Source of the DNA: Nematostella vectensis
Lineage: Eukaryota; Cnidaria; Anthozoa; Actiniaria; Edwardsiidae
Length of the DNA: 64,000 bases
Direction: 5' to 3'
NCBI RefSeq assembly: GCF_932526225.1
Contig: NC_064047.1
Coordinates: forward strand, 13,836,460-13,900,459
Shown: one piece after another, positions 44,100-57,100 of the stretch
Layout: the number at the start of each line of letters is the position of its first letter
Position numbering within the stretch: position 1 is the stretch's first letter
Translations under genes and position numbers: made by a program
The notes under the pieces: generated by a model
The model's input: the letters and a program-made list of their open reading frames with translations, nothing else
The model's database searches: none
Told to the model about the DNA's origin: nothing

Positions 44100-46990
44100 T
44101 TCAACCTTATTTGAAATAGGTGTACACCACCCAGCTTTACACCCTTCATAAACCCGACAATATGTACCTTGTAGACATCCACAACTTTGCACCCTTTGCC
44201 CACACCCAAATCTGTCTACTTTGTATACACCCCATAGCTTTGCACCCTTGGTACACACCCAAATCTGTGTACCCTGTATACACCCCATAGCTTTACACCC
44301 TTGGTACACACCCAAATCTGTGTACCCTGTATACATCCCATAGCTTTGCACCCTTGGTACACACCCAAATCTGTCTACCCTGTATACACCCCATAGCTTT
44401 GCACCCTTGGTACACACCCAAATCTGTGTACCCAGTATACACCCCATAGCTTTGCACCCTTGGTACACACCCAAATCTGTCTACACAGTATACACCCCAT
44501 AGCTTTGCACCATTGGTACACACCCAAATCTGTCTACCCTGTATACACCCCATAGCTTTGCACCCTTGGTACACACCCAAATCTGTCTACCCAGTATATA
44601 CCCCATAGCTGTGCACCCTTGGTACACACCCAAATCTGTCTACTCTGTATACACCCCATAGCTTTGCACCCTCGGTACACACCCAAATCTGTCTACTCTG
44701 TATACACCCCATAGCTTTGCACCATTGGTACACACCCAAATCTGTCTACGCTGTATACACCCCATAGCTTTGCACCCTTGGTACACACCCAAATCTGTCT
44801 ACCCTGTATACACCCCATAGCTTTGCACCCTTGGTACACACCCAAATCTGTGTACCCTGTATACACCCCATAGCTTTGCACCCTTGGTACACACCCAAAT
44901 CTGTCTACCCTGTATACACCACATAGCTTTGCACCCTTGGTACACACCCAAATCTGTCTACCCTGTATACACCCCATAGCTTTGCACCCTCGGTACACAC
45001 CCAAATCTGTCTACTCTGTATACACCCCATAGCTTTGCATCCTTGGTATACACCCAAATCTGTCTACCCAGTATACACCCCTTAGCTTTGCACCCTCGGA
45101 ACACACCGAAATCTGTCTACCCTGTATACACCCCATAGCTTTGCACCCTTGGTACACACCCAAATCTGTCTTTCCTGTATACACTCCATAGCTTTGCACC
45201 CTCGGTACACACCCAAATCTGTCTACCCTGTATACACCCCATAGCTTTGTACCCTCGGTACACACCCAAATCTGTCTACTCTGTATACACCCCATAGCTT
45301 TGCACCATTGGTACACACCCAAATCTGTATACCCTTTATACACCCCATAGCTGTGCACCCTTGGTACACACCCAAATCTGTCTACTCTGTATACACCCCA
45401 TAGCTTTGCACCCTCGGTACACACCCAAATCTGTCTACTCTGTATACACCCCATAGCTTTGCACCATTGGTACACACCCAAATCTGTCTACGCTGTATAC
45501 ACCCCATAGCTTTGCACCCTTGGTACACACCCAAATCTGTCTACCCTGTATACACCCCATAGCTTTGCACCCTTGGTACACACCCAAATCTGTGTACCCT
45601 GTATACACCCAATAGCTTTGCACCCTTGGTACACACCCAAATCTATCTACCCTGTATACACCCCATAGCTTTGCATCCTTGGTACACACCCAAATCTGTC
45701 TACCCTGTATACACCCCATAGCTTTGCACCCTTGGTACACACCCAAATCTGTCTACCCTGTATACACCACATAGCTTTGCACCCTTGGTACACACCCAAA
45801 TCTGTCTACCCTGTATACACCCCATAGCTTTGCACCCTCGGTACACACCCAAATCTGTCTACCCTGTATACACCCCATAGCTTTGCACCCTCGGTACACA
45901 CCCAAATCTGTCTACTCTGTATACACCCCATAGCTTTGCATCCTTGGTACACACCCAAATCTGTCTACCCAGTATACACCCCTTAGCTTTGCACCCTCGG
46001 AACACACCGAAATCTGTCTACCCTGTATACACCCCATAGCTTTGCACCCTTGGTACACACCCAAATCTGTCTTTCCTGTATACACTTCATAGCTTTGCAC
46101 CCTCGGTACACACCCAAATCTGTCTACCCTGTATACACCCCATAGCTTTGCACCCTCGGTACACACCCAAATCTGTCTACTCTGTATACACCCCATAGCT
46201 TTGCACCATTGGTACACACCCAAATCTGTATACCCTTTATACACCCCATAGCTTTGCATCCTTGGTACACACCCAAATCTGTCTACCCTGTATACACCCC
46301 ATAGCTTTGCACCCTTGGTACACACCCAAATCTGTCTACCCTGTATACACCACATAGCTTTGCACCCTTGGTACACACCCAAATCTGTCTACCCTGTATA
46401 CACCCCATAGCTTTGCACCCTCGGTACACACCCAAATCTGTCTACCCTGTATACACCCCATAGCTTTGCACCCTCGGTACACACCCAAATCTGTCTACTC
46501 TGTATACACCCCATAGCTTTGCATCCTTGGTACACACCCAAATCTGTCTACCCAGTATACACCCCTTAGCTTTGCACCCTCGGAACACACCGAAATCTGT
46601 CTACCCTGTATACACCCCATAGCTTTGCACCCTTGGTACACACCCAAATCTGTCTTTCCTGTATACACTTCATAGCTTTGCACCCTCGGTACACACCCAA
46701 ATCTGTCTACCCTGTATACACCCCATAGCTTTGCACCCTCGGTACACACCCAAATCTGTCTACTCTGTATACACCCCATAGCTTTGCACCATTGGTACAC
46801 ACCCAAATCTGTATACCCTTTATACACCCCATAGCTTTGCACCCTTGGTACACACCCAAAGCTGTCTACCCAGTATACACCCCATAGCTTTGCACCCTTG
46901 GTACACACCCAAAGCTGTCTACCCTGTATACACCCCATAGCTTTGCACTCTTGGTACACACCCAAATCTGTGTACCCCATATATACCCCT
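44100..46990 (+). repeat. 53-bp minisatellite in the RPL24 region, about 53 units
   Basis: Unit gtacacacccaaatctgtct plus accctgtatacaccccatag plus ctttgcacccttg. Variant units (ccttagctttgcaccctcgg; ctttcctgtatacact) recur as a block at about 45070, 45975 and 46555, showing higher-order duplication. Long minus-strand frames with GVYQGCKAMGC-type repeats arise because three units equal 53 codons. Related single phrases begin already at 43790. Confidence 0.95.
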
Positions 46991-47695
46991 ACACTGCACA
47001 CCTGCTTTAGACCCGATCTTGTGCATATGTTTGTCAGTGTTGTGTTTCTGTGATAAATTATCATTGCCTACATTGTTTGAGGGTTACTTATTGATGAAGA
47101 CATGATGCTCTGAGAAACAAACACAAACACAAGCACTATTTTCACCTGTGAAAAGATGATTCTACAATCTAGGTCAAACTAAGTGGAACCCCTCTCCCCT
47201 CTTGAATATTGGAGCATATGTACTTGATCATCTGACTGCAAGGGCATTTAAAGCTAAAGAAACACTTTCAACCAGTATTAGATAGGAGAAGGAGGAAATG
47301 TGTTACTCAGCCAAGTGTTCCATTTTTTTGTGGATTGCAGGATACGTTTTGATTGAGGATATTAATACGAGACACCTCCGTACGTACATTCTCTATTAGA
47401 AATTCTACTAAAACTTTAGTATTCCGCAAAAAAGGGACAGATTTAGGTATTTATGCTTGCTTTTGGGGTCCTGTTGTATTTATAAACCTTTTGACTCCTT
47501 TGCAGCAATAACTACCCAACCCGCTGCCCAACGACAGTAAAAATGCTCTTGGCAGAGAGAGAAGTTAGCACAGACTGAGAAAGGGGATTTATTTTAATAT
47601 CTTTTAACATAGTTACGATAAAGTTGTGGTAATTTCAACGAAGGATTCCAAATCTAAGATCTGGTGCATCAGAAAAATGCAAGAATAAAGAGTAA
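46991..47695. other. non-coding sequence after the 53-bp array
   Basis: No gene found. Contains the acceptor-like ctcctttgcag at 47495-47505 discussed under RPL24. Confidence 0.4.
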
Positions 47696-48115
47696 TAACA
47701 CGAACGGGAAGGGAAGAGCAAAAACCGATTTGAGGAACACACGGCGTCGGAAGGGGTAGGGTGCGGGAGTGAAGAGCAAGGAGCGATAAGACGAACCTAC
47801 GGAGTCGGGGGGGATAGGGTGCGGGAGGGAAAAGCAAGGAGCGATAAGACGAACCCACAGCGTCAGAGGGAGTAGGGTGCGGGAGGGAAGAGCAAGGAGC
47901 GATTAGACGAACCCACGGCGTCGGAGGGGGTAGGGTGCGGGAGGGAAGAGCAAGGAGCGATTAGACGAACCCACGGCGTCGGAGGGGATAGGGTGCGGGA
48001 GGGAAGAGCAAGGAGCGATTAGACGAACCCACGGCGTCGGAGGGAATAGGGTGCGGGAGGGAAGATCAAGGAGCGATAAGACAAATCCACGGCGTCGGAG
48101 GGGGTAGGGGGCGAC
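47696..48115. repeat. 59-bp minisatellite, about seven units
   Basis: Unit gggaagagcaaggagcgatt plus agacgaacccacggcgtcgg plus agggggtagggtgcgggag. The minus-strand Pro/Arg-rich frames in it are repeat artefacts. Confidence 0.9.
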
Positions 48116-48645
48116 AGGAGGATACCCTTGATATCCGGGGAAGTTCTTGACACATGGAATTTGTACTAAACACAGGCTTGCACTGTATGCGTAGGAGGGG
48201 GGTTGGGGGGTGGGGGGCAATATGTGTGAGGCTCTTTGACAAAATCATCGATTGTACTAAAAGTCCTTTTTCTCTTTTATTAAAAAAATGCCCTAATCTA
48301 AATCAGAATTACATCCACACGCACACGTGTTCACAGTATTTCATGGTTAATAAATCCATTACTGGACAACACTCACCTACGGCTGAATAATGAGAAAGTT
48401 AAAATGTTTATACAGACCTTGGCGGCTGCTAAAAAGTTAACCCTCACCAACTAACCATAAATACGCGGCCTTATCAATCCATAATCGGGGGGTGGGGGGG
48501 GGGGGGGGGGGGTGGGGTGAATAGATTCGCGGATCGCCAGATTCGGCCCGAAATTGTCACGGACTGCGATAAGCTCTTAGTAAAAAAAAACTATGGCTAC
48601 GTACGATATACATCTGAAAAATCAGAAGTCAAGTCAGAACCATAA
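48116..48645. other. non-coding sequence with a long G run
   Basis: A homopolymer-rich G stretch at 48487-48518, otherwise AT-rich. No gene. Confidence 0.5.
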
Positions 48646-48646
48646 G

Positions 48647-50275
48647 ACTATTCTATGTTGTGCTTTTTATAGCTGTGACTATAGCTGACTATTCTATGCC
48701 GTGCTTGTTATAGCTGTGACTATAGCTGACTATTCTATGCTGTGCTTGATATAGCTGTGACTATAGCTGACTATTCTATGCCGTTCTTGTTATAGCTGTG
48801 ACTATAGCTGACTATTCAATGCTGTGTTTGTTATAGCTATGACTATAGCTGACTATTCTATGCTGTGCTTGATATAGCTGTGACTATAGATGACTATTCT
48901 ATGCTGTGCTTGATATAGCTGTGACTATAGCTGACTATTCTATGCTGTGCTTGTTATAGCTGTGACTATAGCTGACTAATCTATGCCGTGCTTGTTATAG
49001 CTGTGACTATAGCTGACTATTCTATTTCGTGCTTGTTATAGCTGTGACTATAGCTGACTATTCTATGCCGTGCTTGTTATAGCTATGACTATAGCTGACT
49101 ATTCTATGCCGTGCTTGTTATAGCTGTGACTATAGCTGACTATTCTATGCCGTGCTTGTTATAGCTGTGACTATAGCTGGCTATTCTATTTCGTGCTTGT
49201 TATAGCTGTGATTATAGCTGACTATTCTATGCTGTGCTTGTTATAGCTGTGACTATAGCTGACTATTCTATTTCGTGCTTGTTATAGCTGTGACTATAGC
49301 TGACTATTCTATGTCGTGCTCGTTATAGCTGTGACTATAGCTGACTATTCTATGCCGTGCTTGTTATAGCTGTGACTATAGTTGAAAATTCTATGCCGTG
49401 CTTGTTATAGCTGTGACTATAGCTGACTATTCTATGCCGTGCTTGTTATAGCTATGACTATAGCTGACTATTCTATGCTGTGCTTGATATAGCTGTGACT
49501 ATAGATGACTATTCTATGCTGTGGTTGATATAGCTGTGACTATAGCTGACTATTCTATGCTGTGCTTGTTATAGCTGTGACTATAGCTGACTATTCTATG
49601 CTGTGCTTGTTATAGCTATGACTATAGCTGACTATTCTATGCTGTGCTTGATATAGCTGTGACTATAGCTGACTATTCTATGCCGTGCTGGTTATAGCTG
49701 TGACTATAGCTGACTATTCTATGCTGTGCTCGTTATAGCTGTGACTATAGCTGACTATTCTATGCCGTGCTGGTTATAGCTGTGACTATAGCTGACTATT
49801 CTACGCCGTGCTTGTTATCGCTGTGACTATAGCTGACTATTCTACGCCGTGCTGGTTATAGCTGTGACTATAGCTGACTATTCTATGCTGTGCTTGATAT
49901 AGCTGTGACTATAGCTGACTATTCTATGCTGTGCTTGTTATAGCTGTGACTATAGCTGACTATTCTATGCCGTGCTGGTTATAGCTGTGACTAAAGCTGA
50001 CTATTCTATGCTGTGCTTGTTATAGCTGTGACTATAGCTGACTATTCTATGCTGTGCTTGTTATAGCTGTGACTATAGCTGACTATTCTATGCCGTGCTG
50101 GTTATAGCTGTGACTATAGCTGACTATTCTATGCTGTGCTTGTTATAGCTGTGACTATAGCTGACTATTCTATGCTGTGCTTGTTATAGCTGTGACTATA
50201 GCTGACTATTCTATGCCGTGCTTGTTATAGCTGTGACTATGGCTGACTATTCTATGCTGTGTTGGTTATAGCTTT
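48647..50275 (+). repeat. 41-bp satellite, left array, about 40 units
   Basis: Unit gactattctatgctgtgctt plus gttatagctgtgactatagct. Fairly homogeneous with recurring variants (tttcgtgc, gatatagc, gctggtta). It is the reverse complement of the array at 51129-64000. The unit contains tatagctg twice, 12 bp apart. Confidence 0.97.
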
Positions 50276-50331
50276 GTTCAGTGTGGCGGTTTGAATAGCT
50301 GTGTTAAGTGTTCAGTATGCCAGTTTTGTGT

Positions 50332-50732
50332 TCAGTACTTCCAGTGGAGCAGATCTTGATAATTCGCCGCAGGGCGCTTCTCAAATTTCTGATATGCGTT
50401 GCTTTGCGCATGCTCAGAATCTTTTTGTTTGGCAGCATCATGTGGGGGGCCCGCGACAGGCTTCAGGGACTCGTATGTAGATGATTGGCCCACCTCCTCG
50501 TAAGTGTGATCCGAGTCTGCCGCCCTCGGTGTCATTTCAATGGGGTTGTCATAGCAGTGATCCGCATCATCAGCCTTGATACCTTCGGTGGAATGAATCC
50601 GTTTTCTGTTTTCCATGTATTTGCGCACGCGCCAGGAGATGAGACCGATGATTATGAGGCCACCCGCGGAGCAAGCAGAGACTATGGTTACTATGGTAAC
50701 AGTGCCTGAGGCCTGCTTGGCTGGCTTTTTAC
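50332..50732 (-). CDS. last coding exon of a single-pass receptor-like protein with tyrosine motifs
   Basis: Minus-strand exon after an acceptor ttttatttcag (AG at 50733-50734). It encodes a short Lys-rich juxtamembrane piece, a transmembrane helix (GTVTIVTIVSACSAGG plus LIIIGLISW) and a basic stop-transfer RKYMENRKR. The cytoplasmic tail of about 100 residues has Tyr motifs YDNP, YEEV, YESL, YQKF and YQDL, then the stop. Such tails recruit SH2/PTB proteins or endocytic adaptors after phosphorylation. The extracellular part must be encoded by upstream exons beyond the right edge or inside the array; I see none between 50733 and 64000. Family unknown: cnidarian Ig-, EGF- or lectin-type receptors share this layout. 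The exon is enclosed by oppositely oriented 41-bp arrays. Confidence 0.7.
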
Positions 50733-51128
50733 CTGAAATAAAATAAAAAATTGTTTCGATGTTACTTTCACGCAACTATTGTCAAGTGACTGACATAATA
50801 ATTTCTATTGAGAGCTCAAAGGAATGTCGCGTAAGCACTTTCCCAACAAAAGGGCATCGAAATTTTACATGGTATCTCATGTCCCATTTACTTCGTTGAC
50901 ACCATTGCCTGAATGGCCAATTACTATTTATGCTAAGAATTTAAAGCATCTGCTTTACCTCAAAGAACTTCTTTTGTCGCTTTGATCAATATTATCATTT
51001 TAAGAACTCCAAGCATCTGCTTACATCAAAGAGATCCTTTCATCTTCCTAAATTATATTTTCCAACACCCGTCCTTTTCGCAAAGGGACCGGCTTTCACC
51101 TTTTCCGGCACAAAGAAAATTACTTTGT
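50733..51128 (-). other. intron start upstream of the receptor exon
   Basis: AT-rich, unique, with a short direct repeat (aagcatctgcttac). Joins directly to the satellite at 51129. Confidence 0.6.
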
Positions 51129-54100
51129 AATAGTCAGCTATAGTCACAGCTATAACGAGCACAGCATAGAATATTCAGCTATAGTGACAGCTATAACAAG
51201 CACAGCATAGAATTGTCAGCTATAGTCACAGCTATAACAGGCACGGCATAGAATAGTCAGCTATAGTCACAGCTATAACAAGCACGGCATAGAATAGTCA
51301 GCTATAGTCACAGCTATAACAAGCACAGCATAGAATAGTCAGCTATAGTCACAGCTATAACAAGCACAGCATAGAATAGTCAGCTATAGTCACAGCTATA
51401 ACAAGCACGGCATAGAATAGTCAGCTATAGTCACAGCTATACCAAGCACAGCATAGAATAGTCAGCTATAGTCACAGCTATAACAAGCACAGCATAGAAT
51501 AGTCAGCTATAGTCACAGCTATAACAAGCACGGCATAGAATAGTCAGCTATAGTCACAGCTAAAACAAGCACAGCATATAATAGTCAGCTATAGTCACAG
51601 CTATAACAAGCACAGCATAGAATAGTCAGCTATTGTCACAGCTATAACCAGTATGGCATAGAATAGTCAGCTATAGTCACAGCTATAACAAGCACAGCAT
51701 AGAATAGTCAGCTATAGTCACAGCTATAACCAGCATGGCATAGAATAGTCAGCTATAGTCACAGCTATAACAAGCACAGCATAGAATAGTCAGCTATAGT
51801 CACAGCTATAACAAGCACAGCATAGAATAGTCAGCTATAGTCACAGCTATAACAAGCACGGCATAGAATAGTCAGCTATAGTCACAGCTATAACAAGCAC
51901 AGCATAGAATAGTCAGCTATAGTCAAAGCTATAACAAGCACAGCATAGAATAGTCAGCTATAGTCACAGCTATAACAAGCACGGCATAGAATAGTCAGCC
52001 TTAGTCACAGCTATAACAAGCACGGCATAGAATAGTCAGCTATAGTCACAGCTATATCCAGTATGGCATAGAATAGTCAGCTATAGTCACAGCTATATCA
52101 AGCACAGCATAGAATAGTCAGCTATAGTCACAGCTATATCAAGCACAGCATAGAATAGTCAGCTATAGTCACAGCTATATCAAGCACAGCAAAGAATAGT
52201 CAGCTATAGTCACAGCTATAACCAGTATGGCATAGAATAGTCAACTATAGTCACAGCTATAACCAGTATGGCATAGAATAGTCAGCTATAGTCACAGCGA
52301 TAACAAGCACAGCATAGAATAGTCAGCTATAGTCACAGCTATATCAAGCACAGCATAGAATAGTCAGCTATAGTCACAGCGATAACAAGCACAGCATAGA
52401 ATAGTCAGCTATAGTCACAGCTATATCAAGCACAGCATAGAATAGTCAGCTATAGTCACAGCTATATCAAGCACAGCATAGAATAGTCAGCTATAGTCAC
52501 AGCTATAACAAGCACAGCATAGAATAGTCAGCTATAGTCACAGCTATAACAAGCACAGCATAAAATAGTCAGCTATAGTCACAGCTATAACAAGCACAGC
52601 ATAGAATAGTCAGCTATAGTCACAGCTATAACAAGCACGGCATAGAATAGTCAGCTATAGTCACAGCTATAACAAGCACGGCATAGAATAGTCAGCTATA
52701 GTCACAGCTATAACAAGCACGGCATAGAATAGTCAGCTATAGTCACAGCTATATCCAGTATGGCATAGAATAGTCAGCTATAGTCACAGCTATAACCAGT
52801 ATGGCATAGAATAGTCAGCTATAGTCACAGCTATAACCAGTAAGGCATAGAATAGTCAGCTATAGTCACTGCCATAACAAGCACAGCATAGAATAGTCAG
52901 CTATAGTCACTGCCATAACAAGCACAGCATAGAATAGTCAGCTATAGTCACAGATATAACAAGCACAGCATAGAATAGTCAGCTATAGTCACAGCTATAA
53001 CCAGTATGGCATAGAATAGTCAGCTATAATCACAGCTATAACCAACACAGCATAGAATAGTCAGCCATAGTCACAGCTATAACAAGCACGGCATAGAATA
53101 GTCAGCTATAGTCACAGCTATAACCAGTATGGCATAGAATAGTCAGCTATAGTCACAGCTATAACCAGTATGGCATAGAATAGTCAGCTATAGTCACAGC
53201 TATAACCAGTATGGCATAGAATAGTCAGCTTTTGTCACAGCGATAACAAGCACAGCATAGAATAGTCAGCTATAGTCCCAGCTATATCAAGCACAGCATA
53301 GAATAGTCAGCTATAGTCACAGCTATAACAAGCACAGCATAGAATAGTCAGCTATAGTCACAGCTATATCAAGCACAGCATAGAATAGTCAGCTATAGTC
53401 ACAGCTATAACAAGCACGGCATAGAATAGTCAGCTATAGTCACAGCTATAACAAGCACAGCATAGAATAGTCAGCTATAGTCACAGCTATATCAAGCACA
53501 GCATAGAATAGTCAGCTATAGTCACAGCTATAACAAGCACGGCATAGAATAGTCAGCTATAGTCACAGCTATAACAAGCACGGCATAGAATAGTCAGCTA
53601 TAGTCACAGCTATAACAAGCACAGCATAGAATAGTCAGCTATAGTCACAGCTATAACAAACACGGCATAGAATAGTCAGCTATAGTCACAGCTATATCAA
53701 GCACAGCATAGAATAGTCAGCTATACTCACAGCTATAACAAGCACGGCATAGAATAGTCAGCTATAGTCACAGCTATAACAAGCACGGCATAGAATAGTC
53801 AGCTATAGTCACAGCTATAACAAGCATGGCATAGAATAGTCAGCTATAGTCACAGCTATAACAAGCACGGCATAGAATAGTCAGCTATAGTCACAGCTAT
53901 AACCAGTATGGCATAGAATAGTCAGCTATAGTCACAGCTATAACAAGCACGTCATAGAATAGTCAGCTATAGTCACAGCTATAACAAGCATGGCATAGAA
54001 TAGTCAGCTATAGTCACAGCTATAACAAGCACGGCATAGAATAGTCAGCTATGGTCACAGCTATATCCAGTATGGCATAGAATAGTCAGCTATAGTCACA

Positions 54101-57100
54101 GCTATAACCAGTATGGCATAGAATAGTCAGCTATAGTCACAGCTATAACCAGTAAGGCATAGAATAGTCAGCTATAGTCACTGCCATAACAAGCACAGCA
54201 TAGAATAGTCAGCTATAGTCACTGCCATAACAAGCACAGCATAGAATAGTCAGCTATAGTCACAGATATAACAAGCACAGCATAGAATAGTCAGCTATAG
54301 TCACAGCTATAACCAACACAGCATAGAATAGTCATCCATAGTCACAGCTATAACAAGCACGGCATAGAATAGTCAGCTATAGTCACAGCTATAACCAGTA
54401 TGGCATAGAATAGTCAGCTATAGTCACAGCTATAACCAGTATGGCAAAGAATAGTCAGCTATAGTCACAGCTATAACCAGTATGGCATAGAATAGTCAGC
54501 TTTAGTCACAGCGATAACAAGCACAGCATAGAATAGTCAGCTATAGTCCCAGCTATATCAAGCACAGCATAGAATAGTCAGCTATAGTCACAGCTATAAC
54601 AAGCACAGCATAGAATAGTCAGCTATAGTCACAGCTATATCAAGCACAGCATAGAATAGTCAGCTATAGTCACAGCTATAACAAGCACGGCATAGAATAG
54701 TCAGCTATAGTCACAGCTATATCCAGTATGGCATAGAATAGTCAGCTATAGTCACAGCTATATCAAGCACAGCATAGAATAGTCAGCTATAGTCACAGCT
54801 ATATCAAGCACAGCATAGAATAGTCAGCTATAGTCACAGCTATATCAAGCACAGCAAAGAATAGTCAGCTATAGTCACAGCTATAACCAGTATGGCATAG
54901 AATAGTCAACTATAGTCACAGCTATAACCAGTATGGCATAGAATAGTCAGCTATAGTCACAGCGATAACAAGCACAGCATAGAATAGTCAGCTATAGTCA
55001 CAGCTATATCAAGCACAGCATAGAATAGTCAGCTATAGTCACAGCTATATCCAGTATGGCATAGAATAGTCAGCTATAGTCACAGCTATATCCAGTATGG
55101 CATAGAATAGTCAGCTATAGTCACAGCTATAACCAGTATGGCATAGAATAGTCAGCTATAGTCACAGCTATAACAAGCACAGCATAGAATAGTCAGCTAT
55201 AGTCACAGCTATAACAAGCACGGCATAGAATAGTCAGCTATAGTCACAGCTATAACAAGCACGGCATAGAATAGTCAGCTATAGTCACAGCTATAACAAG
55301 CACGGCATAGAATAGTCAGCTATAGTCACAGCTATATCCAGTATGGCATAGAATAGTCAGCTATAGTCACAGCTATAACCAGTATGGCATAGAATAGTCA
55401 GCTATAGTCACAGCTATAACCAGTAAGGCATAGAATAGTCAGCTATAGTCACTGCCATAACAAGCACAGCATAGAATAGTCAGCTATAGTCACTGCCATA
55501 ACAAGCACAGCATAGAATAGTCAGCTATAGTCACAGATATAACAAGCACAGCATAGAATAGTCAGCTATAGTCACAGCTATAACCAGTATGGCATAGAAT
55601 AGTCAGCTATAATCACAGCTATAACCAACACAGCATAGAATAGTCAGCCATAGTCACAGCTATAACAAGCACGGCATAGAATAGTCAGCTATAGTCACAG
55701 CTATAACCAGTATGGCATAGAATAGTCAGCTATAGTCACAGCTATAACCAGTATGGCATAGAATAGTCAGCTATAGTCACAGCTATAACCAGCATGGCAT
55801 AGAATAGTCAGCTTTTGTCACAGCGATAACAAGCACAGCATAGAATAGTCAGCTATAGTCCCAGCTATATCAAGCACAGCATAGAATAGTCAGCTATAGT
55901 CACAGCTATAACAAGCACAGCATAGAATAGTCAGCTATAGTCACAGCTATATCAAGCACAGCATAGAATAGTCAGCTATAGTCACAGCTATAACAAGCAC
56001 GGCATAGAATAGTCAGCTATAGTCACAGCTATAACAAGCACAGCATAGAATAGTCAGCTATAGTCACAGCTATATCAAGCACAGCATAGAATAGTCAGCT
56101 ATAGTCACAGCTATAACAAGCACGGCATAGAATAGTCAGCTATAGTCACAGCTATAACATGCACGGCATAGAATAGTCAGCTATGGTCACAGCTAAAACA
56201 AGCATGGCATAGAATAGTCAGCTATTGTCACAGCTTTATCAAGCACAGCATAGAATAGTCAGCTATAGTCACAGCTATAACAAGCACGGCATAGAATAGT
56301 CAGCTATAGTCACAGCTATATCAAGCACAGCATAGAATAGTCAGCTATAGTCACAGCTATATCAAGCACAGCATAGAATAGTCAGCTATAGTCACAGCTA
56401 TATCAAGCACAGCAAAGAATAGTCAGCTATAGTCACAGCTATAACCAGTATGGCATAGAATAGTCAACTATAGTCACAGCTATAACCAGTATGGCATAGA
56501 ATAGTCAGCTATAGTCACAGCGATAACAAGCACAGCATAGAATAGTCAGCTATAGTCACAGCTATATCAAGCACAGCATAGAATAGTCAGCTATAGTCAC
56601 AGCTATATCCAGTATGGCATAGAATAGTCAGCTATAGTCACAGCTATATCCAGTATGGCATAGAATAGTCAGCTATAGTCACAGCTATAACCAGTATGGC
56701 ATAGAATAGTCAGCTATAGTCACAGCTATAACAAGCACAGCATAGAATAGTCAGCTATAGTCACAGCTATAACAAGCACGGCATAGAATAGTCAGCTATA
56801 GTCACAGCTATAACAAGCACGGCATAGAATAGTCAGCTATAGTCACAGCTATAACAAGCACGGCATAGAATAGTCAGCTATAGTCACAGCTATATCCAGT
56901 ATGGCATAGAATAGTCAGCTATAGTCACAGCTATAACCAGTATGGCATAGAATAGTCAGCTATAGTCACAGCTATAACCAGTAAGGCATAGAATAGTCAG
57001 CTATAGTCACTGCCATAACAAGCACAGCATAGAATAGTCAGCTATAGTCACTGCCATAACAAGCACAGCATAGAATAGTCAGCTATAGTCACAGATATAA

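Noticed and set aside
44049..47064. Long minus-strand ORFs with GVYQGCKAMGC repeats
   Set aside because: They follow the 53-bp repeat period, shift between frames from array to array, and lie in or next to an intron. No start context or domain.
47613..48220. Pro/Arg-rich minus-strand ORFs
   Set aside because: Generated by the 59-bp minisatellite; no other coding evidence.
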